NCBI RefSeq assembly: GCF_004210375.1
Contig: NC_134830.1
Span: forward strand, 4,216,001-4,280,000
DNA: 64,000 bases
Source of the DNA: Tachypleus tridentatus
Lineage: Eukaryota; Arthropoda; Merostomata; Xiphosura; Limulidae
Direction of reading: 5' to 3'
This document shows, piece after piece, positions 49,801 to 59,465 of the stretch. The position numbers were made by a program, and so were the translations under genes. The notes beneath the pieces are model-generated. The model did no database searches. It had not been told where the DNA came from and saw nothing but the letters and a program-made list of their open reading frames with translations. The stretch's first letter is position 1. Each line of letters starts with the position of its first letter.

Positions 49801-50560
49801 GTGTCACTGTACAGCTGCTACACAACATATTATTTATTTTATAAAGAACAGTTGAAAGTTATAAAAACAGTGTCACTGTACAGCTGATACACAACATATT
49901 ATTTAATTTATAAAGAACAGATGAAAGTTATAAAAACAGTGTCACTGTACAGCTGCTACTCAACATATAATTTAATTTATAAAGAACAGTTGAAAGTTAT
50001 AAAAACAATGTCACTGTACAGCTGCTACACAACATATTATTTAATTTATAAAGAACAGTTGAAAGTTATAAAAACAATGTCACTGTACAGCTGCTACACA
50101 ACCCATTATTTATTTTATAAAGAACAGTTGAAAGTTATAAAAACAGTGTCACTGTACAGCTGCTACACAACCCATTATTTATTTTATAAAGAACAGTTGA
50201 AAGATATAAAAACAGTGTCACTGTACAGCTGCTACACAACCCATTATTTATTTTATAAAGAACAGTTGAAAGTTATAAAAACAGTGTCACTGTACAGCTG
50301 CTACACAACATATTATTTATTTTATAAAGAACAGTTGAAAGTTATAAAAACAGTGTCACTGTACAGTTGTTGCACAACATATTATTTATTTTATAAAGAA
50401 CAGTTGAAAGTTATAAAAACAATGTCACTGTACAGCTGCTACACAACCCATTATTTATTTTATAAAAAACAGTTGAAAGTTATAAAAACAGTATCACTGT
50501 ACAGCTGCTTCACAACCCATTATTTATTTTATAAAGAATAGTTGAAAGTTATAAAAACTA
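16868..50560. repeat. 33.7-kb satellite array, 69-bp monomer, about 490 copies
   Basis: The monomer reads CACAACCCATTATTTATTTT, ATAAAGAACAGTTGAAAGTT, ATAAAAACAGTGTCACTGTA, CAGCTGCTA (69 bp). A common 68-bp form has four As instead of five before CAGTG. Other variants are ACATATT for ACCCATT, ATTTAATTTAT for ATTTATTTTAT, and CAATGTC for CAGTGTC. The centre is highly uniform and both edges are diverged. About 18 units are scrambled or partial (for example near 24730, 26290, 30045, 37580, 39835, 40960, 44220, 44640, 45540). All units lie in one orientation. Frames of 60-270 codons appear because 69 is divisible by three, but 68-bp units break them constantly, so no coding is inferred. The array fills most of the space between genes A and B. 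Confidence 0.97.
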
Positions 50561-50567
50561 TGTGACT

Positions 50568-50748
50568 GATGATGTCTTTTATCACTAGGACATCAATATC
50601 TATGATAGTTAGGATGATGCCTTTTAATATTAGGATATGAATTTCTATGGTTGTTAGGATGATGTCTTTTACCACCAGGGCATTAATTTCTTTGGTGGTT
50701 GGAAATGATGTCTTTCAGCGCTAGGACCTCAATCTCTTTGAGGTTTTT
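50568..50748. repeat. 45-bp tandem repeat, 4 diverged copies
   Basis: Units begin GATGATGTCTTTT and carry a CTAGGACATCAAT-like middle. They start at 50568, 50613, 50658 and about 50703. The repeat begins within a few bases of the end of the 69-bp satellite and is unrelated to it in sequence. Confidence 0.75.
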
Positions 50749-51570
50749 CAGCACCAGTATAACTTTATGGCAGTTTGCAGTGTTTAGTTTGCTCTTTGTT
50801 ATAGTACTGTTTTGTTTGTCTCAGAATGTATATTTTTATCATTGGCCTTTTTATATCTAAGATGACTTTATATGTATTATCTTAACACTAGCCCATCATC
50901 CTAGAAAGAGAAGTAATAAACATTAATACGTATCCACCTCAATAACCTTAGTATCACCGTGGTTTGTTTAGAGTGGTTTATATGTAAAAGGAAAGGCAGT
51001 GTCATAAACATTCACTAGTTATAGAACAGTTGTTCATCTCGAGGATAAATTAATAAATGTTCAACTGACGAATGTCAAACAGTAATAGTGATTATACCAA
51101 AAGTAATACTTGTTATTTTAAATGTTTCTGTTAACATGCAGTTTTAATTTATATTATTGTTAACTATTGAAAAATACAACAACTATAGTTTCTCTTACTG
51201 CAATTACATCAGATATCTTTACTCTCGACTCGAGTATTTGTACACTGGTTTTTAATTAATTATTCCTCATAATTTATGGTCAGGTTCCTAGATGGGGCTA
51301 CAATCATTCAGTCAGCAAATATATTTTCTTTATTTTTTTTTAAATCTTTATTACACCGTCCTTGGAAGGTAACCGTGAGAAAGAATTCTTTCCATTGCCA
51401 CTGACGCGACCTTGAGCGTCTGGGAACAAGCACGAGATTTGAACTTTTATAAATAGGCGTGTTCAAAATAGCCTTCGCCTGTTTTTATTACTAAATATGG
51501 TAGTTATTAAATTTGCTCTTCTTACAAAATAACAACAGCTGATAGATTAGATAATTTATGTTAATACTTT
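50749..51570. other. intergenic single-copy sequence
   Basis: AT-rich, with no open frame or repeat that I recognise. A GATTTGAAC-containing stretch near 51440 superficially recalls a tRNA B box but has no matching A box. Confidence 0.5.
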
Positions 51571-51658
51571 TATCTACACTCTGTCCGCCGCAGGAAACCT
51601 AAACCTGGAGTTTAGAATTGGAAGTTTGAAAACTTTCCACTGACCTACTGGGGCACCA
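51571..51658 (-). mobile_element. diverged tRNA-derived SINE fragment, family 3
   Basis: On the minus strand it reads GGTGCCCCAGTAGGTCAGTG, then a degenerate B-box region CCAGGTTTAGGTTTCCTGCG, then GGCGGACAGAGTGTAGATAA. The order and spacing match the copy at 55254-55372 (head, B box, GGTGGGCAGAGTACAGATAG). The tail is missing. No target duplication was seen. Confidence 0.55.
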
Positions 51659-52704
51659 TTTTTATCCTTGAAGTTTAAATGCATTTGTTTAAGACAGTAA
51701 TGATTTAAACCGCAAAATGAATATAGTTATTTTTAAAACATTGCGATCAGTATATTAGGTTAAATTTGATATACACTGTACAAGAACAACATTATAGTAA
51801 GTTCGAGGGCTTATGGTGTTAAAAATTGTTGTTAGATATACACGGTAGACACATATTTCTCTTTTCGCTTTGGACATGACGAATAAACTTTTCTGTAAGG
51901 AAATTAAGACATTTACCATATCTTATCAGTTGTCCGGAAATGCCTGAACGAACAAATAAGAAAAACAAAACTTATACAAGTAAGAAACAAATGTTGTCTT
52001 TTGTTTTTGTCTGATCTCTTTTCTTCTGCTCAGCGTACTTCAAATACAACCCTAATAAACAGGTAACACGATCAACCAAGAACAAAAAATGTAATCAAAA
52101 CTATTTTATCACCTAGGTATAAGAAATGAAAAAAAACAATTAAAGTGTAGGAATGGATGCATCTAAAAATAAGGAAACAAGGTAGGAATGGGCGAGTTGT
52201 AATAAAACTTCATCTTTACAATCGTACGAGTGTCCTTGAGTACTTCGTTTATGCTTTATCCCATATACAATAAAACCAGGTTAATTAAATCTATCAAACA
52301 TTGTTTAGTATATAATGATTATAAGTTTCTGTGTATCAAATTAATGGATGTAATACGTGCTTAGTCTGTTTAAACAACACTAGAGCAATCGCATATTGGT
52401 ATGAACCTATAACTTGTATGTTTTTTAAATTATTTATACTTTTGAAACAACATGAGAAGGTAACAAGTCTTTGTAGATTAGTTGTAACAGATTTAATGTT
52501 ATATATTAATATCTATGTCTGTTTCAGTTCAGTGTATATTTAGAAATGTATGTTGCAAAAGTACCACTTGTTTTGTGGAAGATTCTCGAGTGTAAGAATC
52601 AACTATATGCGTGTTACGTTGTTGTCAAAAGAAAAGTATAAAATTTTTGTTCGTTTGCTACAGATAGTGCACTGTAAACCTCGGAAGCTATAACTATGAT
52701 AAAC
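51659..52704. other. intergenic single-copy sequence
   Basis: AT-rich, with no supported gene. A 70-codon open frame at 52331-52543 has no signal peptide, domain or splice context that I recognise. Confidence 0.5.
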
Positions 52705-52850
52705 ACTATAAACGAATAATGGGATTGACCGTCACACTATAACGCCCTCATAGCTGAAAGGGCGAGCATGTTTGGTGTAACAGAGATTCGAACCCACGAC
52801 CCTACGATTAGGAGTCGAGCGCCTTAACCACCTAGCCAACCAAATCGTTT
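52705..52850 (-). mobile_element. tRNA-derived SINE, family 2, 3'-truncated
   Basis: The minus strand reads GGTTGGCTAGGTGGTTAAGG, CGCTCGACTCCTAATCGTAG, then the B box GGGTTCGAATCTC. ACACCAAACATGCTCGCCC and GGTCAATCCCATTATTCGTT follow. This matches the front half of the full copy at 16403-16680. The 3' half, including the AGTAGCTTTGCGC end, is absent. Confidence 0.75.
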
Positions 52851-52939
52851 AACGTGAGTGAATTAACTTCGAATGTTCTAGTGGGAGATTTTGTGTTTAT
52901 TCTGTGATATTGATTTCTCGTAATGTTGTTTTACTTAGG

Positions 52940-53027
52940 ATAACTGTCACTAGAGGACTTCACTTATGGACCCGTGGTTTCACATTCCAGCATGCTGACC
53001 ATTAGGCCACATAGCTCTTTCAAACTT
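52940..53027 (-). mobile_element. tRNA-like fragment, probably a SINE head
   Basis: The minus strand reads GAGCTATGTGGCCTAATGGT, then CAGCATGCTGGAATGTGAAA and CCACGGGTCCATAAGTGAAG. GTGGCCTAATGGTCAGCA is a good A-box region, while the T-arm is eroded (GTGAAGTCC where GTTCGAGTCC would be expected). It may be a decayed tRNA copy or a third SINE head. It is not a functional tRNA. Confidence 0.4.
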
Positions 53028-53174
53028 TTCGGGTAATAATTATCCAGACTATCAAAATAAAAATATTTGGTTGGTGCATAAAGGCCACTATAACACTAGT
53101 AATGAAATACTTTATAAAATGAAATTTAATTTGATTAGAACCACTTGAAACTCTGTACTGCCAGTTTTGGTTTG

Positions 53175-53245
53175 TGTGTTAGTGGAAGTTTCCTGAAAAG
53201 GTTGTAAAGCGAAACATTGTGTATCCAATAAAGAACAAATAATGT
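53175..53245 (+). mobile_element. possible 3' end of a second Penelope-like element
   Basis: CCTGAAAAGGTTGTAAAGCG is followed by AAACATTGTGTATCCAATAA. The order (CTGA-type start, short stem, CGAAACATTGT, then CAATAAA) parallels the 3' end of the element at 7797-8700 (TGAAGA, stem, AAAACGTTGT, then CAATAAA). No protein remains. This is pattern resemblance only. Confidence 0.25.
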
Positions 53246-54579
53246 TGTTTATTTCGAGCATTAAAGATACATATATCAAATCCCAGGATGTTATCAATTG
53301 TTTATCATAAAATTCCTTTAATCACAAAATCCTAAGCGCTTTCTAGTCCCTTATATATCAGATAATTGTGTGAGCGCAGCCTTGTACTTGTGTCTGGTCG
53401 TATTCAACGATCTTACAGTTTTATGTTGACATCCAGGTTGAGAAAAAACCAATAATTCAAATAAGTTCACAGCATCAATCTTTTCCATTATAACAAAGGC
53501 TTAGTGTTTATTGGACTGTTCAGAAGAGCACGTATACACGATAGAGTTGGTTTTATTTAAACTAATTTCAGTGTGCAATGTACGTGAGAACCATAGTTGA
53601 TGTAAATTCGCGGAGAAACTGAATGCATCAGAACTATGTTTTGTCATGAAAGAGCAGGATATTCGTACTTTAATATCATAAGGATTTGTCCAGATTGGGA
53701 ATCTCAATACGGAAGCATCTCTTGTAAGTAATAAAATAATATAAAATCATCATGGAGCACCAAGACCGTCTTCGAAAGACAGCTGCAACAAGTCGTACCC
53801 ACCTGTGATAAGCAAATGCAGGGTCTTGTAACAGGTAAGAATTCATGAACCCAAAGTGTAGCAGCAATAGTACCGAGGTAACACTACACAACATAATCAG
53901 GAAGGATCTCATCTGTAAGTGAGTCCAGTAGCTTGTTGGTTCACCAAGATAAGGCTTCCAGTCATACCTTTTTCAATTATCTCATATCCCAAACAGCCGT
54001 AAAATGAAACGAGTATTCATTCAAACTATTCTATAAGAAGACGTACTGATCAACTCGCTTTTAAAAAATTCTGTGCGATTAGAATGGAGAAGTCATCGCC
54101 CTCGTACAATAGATGAATTATGAAAAATATGCAGGGAGGACTGATATGCTTTGTGCGTGACAGCATTACTACGCAGTCTTTGCAATCAAATGAAGCTACA
54201 TAGGTATTGTTAAACCTTAAAAGAACGTGGGCTGAGACGAGACAATAAGATCATTTTAATTTAAACTGAACACCAGGGCGTCTTCAGTTTGTAGTATTAG
54301 TTAAGTAATGTTTTACCAGAACACAATTAGTAAATCGAACAAAATTGAAGCTAGAACTTTCAGCTTACAGATGACCATCTTTATAACAATTGTGCTTTGA
54401 TACATTGGACTTCTAAGGATCTCAGTATTCTGAGTAACACACAATACCATCGTTCTAGCACCATAAACGATCAGTGAACTTTGATGTGATGTAAAAGCCC
54501 TTTAAAGCAAGAAGAATTAAACCTCAATCTTACGTAAATTAAACCAGCATGATACCGTTTGAGTCAAAGATCAGTGTTT
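53246..54579. other. intergenic sequence without a supported gene
   Basis: Single-copy sequence. The only item of note is a minus-strand open frame at 53676-53912, listed separately. Confidence 0.5.
53676..53912 (-). CDS. hypothetical short secreted protein, doubtful
   Basis: A 78-codon frame on the minus strand begins MRSFLIMLCSVTSVLLLLHF, a good signal-peptide-like start. A segment with a tribasic site follows (LVAAVFRRRSW) and then a second hydrophobic stretch. A splice-acceptor-like CTCACTTACAG directly precedes the ATG. No domain or peptide-hormone family was recognised and no promoter is visible. In AT-rich DNA a hydrophobic frame of this size can arise by chance, so treat it as a candidate only. 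Confidence 0.15.
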   Translation of the reverse strand: MRSFLIMLCSVTSVLLLLHFGFMNSYLLQDPAFAYHRWVRLVAAVFRRRSWCSMMILYYFITYKRCFRIEIPNLDKSL

Positions 54580-54670
54580 GAACTTGAACTGATTTAGTAC
54601 ATATATCAGCCTTACTATAGTTAAACTCGAACTGGTTTAGTACATATATCAGCCTTACCATAGTTAAACT
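54580..54670. repeat. 43-bp direct duplication, two copies
   Basis: GAACTGATTTAGTACATATA at 54586 and GAACTGGTTTAGTACATATA at 54629 begin two near-identical 43-bp units, with the start of a third after them. The stretch 54671-55253 that follows is single-copy with nothing recognised. Confidence 0.8.
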
Positions 54671-55253
54671 AATACCGTTTAAAACAGACCTGACTTACTG
54701 TTCTTACCTCTTATAAGGACAAAGAAATTTTAGCCTTACGAAACAGATAGTCCCAGTTAACACTACTTTAACATCTTGAGATTCTATAGACGTAGCCATA
54801 TTTTCACACGATTTTACTTGTTCTCCATGTACCAAAATGGTAAAACGTAAATCGTCCCAATCCACATTATTTTGATATACATTAGTCTGTTATTTATTTA
54901 TGTATTTTTTATTCACTGTTTGACGTAAGAACTTTCAGCCTTTCTCTTTTCCATGAGGAAACAACAGAATTTTAATATAACGAATATGTTATTCCAAACT
55001 AAATATTATACATCTGTTACGAGAACACTGAGACCAAGATACTGTTTATATTTTAAAATACTGAGTTGAGCAGCTTTGCTAGGAAAGACCAAATAATAAC
55101 CAAGTTAAGTCTAGACATACTATGTTTATCCAGGAAAATGGTATATTGATCATCAAAAGATTCTTTCCATGAAAAGCGAAACAATAGAAAAATAAGACAT
55201 CCAGGGTTTCGTTCACCCAGAATAGTAGAGCTTTGACCTCTATTGTGTAGCCC

Positions 55254-55372
55254 TTCCATAGCAGTATCTCTGCGGACTCACACCGCTAAAACCAAGGTTT
55301 TGATACTCGTGGTGGGCAGAGTACAGATAGCCCATTGTGTAGCTTTGTACTAATTCTAAACAAACAAACAGA
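55254..55372 (+). mobile_element. tRNA-derived SINE, family 3
   Basis: CAGTATCTCTGCGGACTCAC and a degenerate B box, AAGGTTTTGATACTCGTGG, are followed by GGGCAGAGTACAGATAGCCC. The end is ATTGTGTAGCTTTGTACTAA with an A/C-rich tail (CTAAACAAACAAACAG). The tail style and the TAGCTTTG motif are shared with family 2. No clear target duplication was found. Confidence 0.7.
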
Positions 55373-55423
55373 CAGACTTTAATGTGTAAAAAAATAAAAA
55401 ATAAACGACTTAAATTATGCTGC

Positions 55424-56330
55424 TAATACCAGTCCTCACATGAATTATTATTTGTTCAAATGTTGGAATAATTACATGTCATAATACCAGTCCTCACATG
55501 AATTATTATTTGTACAAATGTTGGAATACTTACATGCCATAATACCAGTCCTCACATGAATTATTATTTGTACAAATGTTGGAATACTTACATGTCATAA
55601 TACCAGTCCTCACATGAATTATTATTTGTACAAATGTTGGAATACTTACATGCCATAATACCAGTCCTCACATGAATTATTATTTGTACAAATGTTGGAA
55701 TACTTACATGTCATAATACCAGTCCTCACATGAATTATTATTTGTACAAATGTTGGAATACTTACATGTCATAATACCAGTCCTCACATGAATTATTATT
55801 TGTTCAAATGTTGGAATACTTACATGTCATAATACCAGTCCTCACATGAATTATTATTTGTACAAATGTTGGAATACTTACATGTCATAATACCAGTCCT
55901 CACATGAATTATTATTTGTTCAAATGTTGGAATACTTACATGTCATAATACCAGTCCTCACATGAATTATTATTTGTACAAATGTTGGAATACTTACATG
56001 TCATAATACCAGTCCTCACATGAATTATTATTTGTAAAAATGTTGGAATACTTACATGTCATAATACCAGTCCTCACATGAATTATTACTTGTAAAAATG
56101 TTGGAATACTTAGTTACATATCATAATACCAGTCCTTACATGAATTATTTTATACCTGTGCAAATGGTTGGCTACCAATATGTCGTAATACAAGTCCTCA
56201 CAGGAATTATTACCTGAAGAAATGGTGGGCTACTTGTATGTCCTAATACCAGTCATCACTTGAATTATTACCTGTACAAATGATTGGTTACTTATATGTC
56301 ATAAGACCAGTCCTTACCTGTACAAATGGT
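55424..56330. repeat. 58-bp minisatellite, about 15 copies
   Basis: The unit reads ATAATACCAGTCCTCACATG, AATTATTATTTGTACAAATG, TTGGAATACTTACATGTC. ATAATACC at 55481 and 55539 gives 58 bp. About twelve copies are nearly identical, and the last few (from about 56110) are diverged. The array ends about 300 bp upstream of the gene B TATA box. Confidence 0.93.
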
Positions 56331-56631
56331 GGGCTGCATGTACATCCTTGAAATAATCATTCCAGCAACCTTGCGCGAGGTTTTTGACCGACCACTTCAA
56401 ACATGTACGCAAGGTTATACCACACAGCCCTTGGTGTTTGTTTTGCCCCGGGCAACACTTTTTTTTTTTAATGCGCAAAGCTTGCATCACTGGGTTCTTT
56501 ATCTTGGGCAGAGCGGTGCAGACGTCTGTACAAGATTTCCTCTGATGGCCTTATTTGAAAACTGAGTCGTTTTCACGTGACCTAGAACCTGTAGATGGCC
56601 TCAAGGACAGAAAAGACCTGAACAATGGACT

Positions 56632-56664
56632 TATATAAAGAAAGCGAGTCTCGAGACCGCAGTG
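56632..56664 (+). promoter_or_regulatory. gene B core promoter: TATA box and initiator
   Basis: TATATAAA at 56632-56639 is followed, with the usual spacing of about 30 bp, by GCAGTG at 56659-56664, an arthropod-style CAGT initiator. That places the start site near 56661 and gives a 5' leader of about 64 nt before ATG 56725. A TATA and initiator pair at the correct distance strengthens the gene model. Confidence 0.7.
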
Positions 56665-56724
56665 CAGTAAAGAGAATAATAAGGTTTTGGTGATCCTGTG
56701 AAGTTCGTGCATCTGGACTGCACC

Positions 56725-56736
56725 ATGCTAAAACTG
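56725..56736 (+). CDS. gene B exon 1: first four codons
   Basis: ATG CTA AAA CTG (M-L-K-L) in a good start context (GCACCATGC) is followed directly by the donor GTGAGT at 56737. It ends in phase 0 and joins the exon at 59466 to give M-L-K-L-T-L-F-T-L-L-C-I-G-S-S-A, a classical signal peptide. The promoter lies just upstream. The layout matches gene A. Confidence 0.82.
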
Positions 56737-57407
56737 GTGAGTGATCAAGTAAGATTAATTAGTGCACCTACGACCAAGGTTTGGTATCACTAATTTTACA
56801 CTGCTTTCGTACAAATGAAGTCCGATTGTCAATAGTTTAAACTATTTAAAACGTGTAAATTATTCATATAAACACTTGAAGTCCGTCACTTTTATTGTCT
56901 TTTTATATATGACATTGCAAATTTCTGCGAGAAATGATAAATTAAGTACACATAAATTCACATCTGTAAAAGGTAAGTCCACTTATCCAAATCTTTCGAG
57001 CGTCTTATATTACAATTCGTCTAAGTTTTGTTTCTTAGTGACATATTTTAAAACATCCTTATTTTTAAACTCATTCTTACTCAATCATGTTTAAAGATAT
57101 ATATTAAAATGGACTGAAATATGTTCTTGTGAACTTAAGTAGAACTGCGACTTCAAGATTTTGTCTCATGTTTTAGAAGTATACTTACGTATCACAAGCT
57201 GGTTCTTTCAATAAACATCAAAAGGTCGAAGGACTTTGCTTCAAGAACCAAGAAATAAAAATTGTGAGACTTAATTTTAAAATATACGAAGCTCTTTTAT
57301 GTTAATAATTAAAGTTAACTATGATTTACTTACTTTTTGATTCTGTTAGCCTTGTTTCCAGGCAGCATTGTCTTGAGTGTTGAAACATGTTGACCTACAA
57401 ACTTTAC

Positions 57408-58438
57408 AGACTTTGTATCTATAAAATATAACGTTTTCTGGTATTGATCCACTTTGTATCTATAAAATGTAACGTTTTCTAGTATTGATCCACTTTGTAT
57501 CTATAAAATATAACGTTTTCTAGTATTGATCCACTTCGTATCTATAAAATATAACGTTTTCTAGTATTGATCCACTTCGTATCTATAAAATATAACGTTT
57601 TCTAGTATTGATCCACTTTTTATCTATAAAATATAACGTTTTCTAGTATTGATCTACTTTGTATCTATAAAATGTAACGTTTTCTAGTATTGATCCACTT
57701 TGTATCTATAAAATATAACGTTTTCTAGTATTGATCCACTTCGTATCTATAAAATATAACGTTTTCTAGTATTGATCCACTTCGTATCTATAAAATATAA
57801 CGTTTTCTAGTATTGATCCACTTTTTATCTATAAAATATAACGTTTTCTAGTATTGATCCACTTTGTATCTATCAAATATAACATTTTCTCGTATTGATC
57901 CGCTTTGTATCTATAAAATATGACGTTTTCTCGTATTGATCCACTTTTTATCTACAAAATATAACGTTTTCTAGTATTGATCCGCTTTGTATCTATAAAA
58001 TATAACGTTTTCTCGTATTGATCCACTTTTTATTTATAAAATATAACGTTTTCTCGTATTGATCCACTTTTTATCTACAAAATATAACGTTTTCTAGTAT
58101 TGATCCACTTGGTATCTATAAAATATAACGTTTTCTAGTATTGATCCACTTTGTATCTATAAAATGTAACGTTTTCTAGTATTGATCCACTTTGTATCTA
58201 TAAAATATAACGTTTTCTAGTATTGATCCACTTTTTATCTATAAAATATAACGTTTTCTAGTATTGATCTGCTTTGTATCTATAAAATATAACGTTTTCT
58301 CGTATTGATCCACTTTGTATCTATAAAATATAACGTTTTCTAGTATTGATCCACTTCGTATCTATAAAATATAACGTTTTCTAGTATTGATCCACTTCGT
58401 ATCTATAAAATATGACGTTTTCTCGTATTGATCCACTT
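57408..58438. repeat. 41-bp minisatellite, about 25 copies, intronic
   Basis: The unit reads ATAAAATATAACGTTTTCTA, GTATTGATCCACTTTGTATC, T. ATAAAAT at 57421 and 57462 gives 41 bp. Variant positions (CTTTGT/CTTCGT/CTTTTT; CTAGT/CTCGT) repeat in the same order in two blocks, near 57460-57640 and 57660-57840, indicating a duplicated multi-unit block. Confidence 0.94.
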
Positions 58439-58679
58439 CAGAACCTGATGGGTAAAGAACCTTTAAAGAAAGTGTTTATATCAGATTTTAAACATGTTAG
58501 TTTTATTTACCAGTGATTCGCTGTATGTGCATTTAGAAGATAAAATAAGATAAAAGCAAAAATTGTCTAAAAATTAAAATACAAGATAAATGTTTTTAAT
58601 TAAACAATTTGAAAAGTGTCATGGTCGCATAACAGACGCTCCACTTGTTTGGACGTGCAGTGAGAGAAATGATAACCAA

Positions 58680-59290
58680 CAGATACCAATTACAATGAAG
58701 ATTAACAAGACAACAATAGAGATGACCTGGTTACCACAGCAAGAATAACCAACAGCTGCCACGTACAAACAATGGAGATGAAGATAACAACAATAGGGAT
58801 GACGTGGTTACCACAGCAAGAATGACCAACAGCTGCCGATTACAAACAATGAATATAAAATGACAATAATAGAGATGACGTGGTTACCACAGCAAGAATG
58901 ACCAACAGCTGCCAATTACAAACAATGAAGATTAACAAGACGACAATAGAGATGACCTGGTTACCACAGCAAGAATGACCAACAGTTGCCACTTACAAAC
59001 AATGAAGATGAAGATAACAACAATAGGGATGACGTGGTTACCACAGCAAGAATGACCAACAGCTGCCGATTACAAGCAATGAATATAAAATGACAATAAT
59101 AGAGATGACGTGGTTACCACAGCAAGAATGACCAACAGCTGCCAATTACAAACAATGAAGATTAACAAGACGACAATAGAGATGACCTGGTTACCACAGC
59201 AAGAATGACCAACAGTTGCCACTTACAAACAATGAAGATGAAGATAACAACAATAGGGATGACGTGGTTACCACAGCAAGAATGGCCAAC
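58680..59290. repeat. 230-bp higher-order repeat of three 76-77-bp units, intronic
   Basis: Units carry GATGACCTGGTTACCACAGC or GATGACGTGGTTACCACAGC plus AAGAATGACCAACAGCTGCC. GATGAC starts at 58721, 58798, 58874, 58951, 59028, 59104, 59181 and 59258, so spacing runs 77-76-77. The three unit types (GAAGATTAACAAG, GAAGATGAAGATAAC, GAATATAAAATGAC) recur as ABCABCAB with an exact 230-bp period. Confidence 0.92.
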
Positions 59291-59465
59291 ATCAAGTAAT
59301 AGTTGTACCATAAACAAATGGAGTTTCAGATAAGAAATATTTTAGTTCGTTATTTTGTATTTTGTTTTGGTTAAGTCATTTAAAAATTAGTTTGATTTAA
59401 AATGTCTGATATTTTATTCTGGTACGTTATAGACTTTTGGTAACAAATGTTTCTTGTATTTCTAG

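Larger units (their letters stand above)
56737..59465 (+). other. gene B intron 1, 2.7 kb
   Basis: It runs from GTGAGTGATC to an acceptor TTTCTTGTATTTCTAG ending at 59465. It contains a 41-bp minisatellite and a 230-bp higher-order repeat. The sequence 56750-57400 is AT-rich and single-copy with nothing recognised; a 72-codon frame at 56876 there lacks support. Confidence 0.8.

Noticed and set aside
16930..50541. Dozens of open frames of 60-270 codons with a 23-residue repeat (KVIKTVSLYSCYTTHYLFYK...)
   Set aside because: They arise because the 69-bp monomer is divisible by three. Frequent 68-bp units shift the frame, and the break points vary at random.
16868..50560. CRISPR-like regular repeat array
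   Set aside because: There are no unique spacers: the whole unit repeats, and the context is eukaryotic.
16868..50560. Centromeric satellite
   Set aside because: It lies between two genes, has a short 69-bp unit, and no CENP-B-box-like motif was seen. It cannot be excluded, but the sequence does not support it.
51430..51470. tRNA B-box-like GATTTGAAC
   Set aside because: No A box at the right distance and no foldable cloverleaf.
52770..52850. Functional tRNA gene on the minus strand
   Set aside because: The A and B boxes belong to a SINE head that continues into the family 2 body. No clean acceptor stem is present.
56326..56565. 79-codon frame upstream of gene B
   Set aside because: No domain or signal peptide. 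It runs from the edge of the 58-bp array into the promoter flank.
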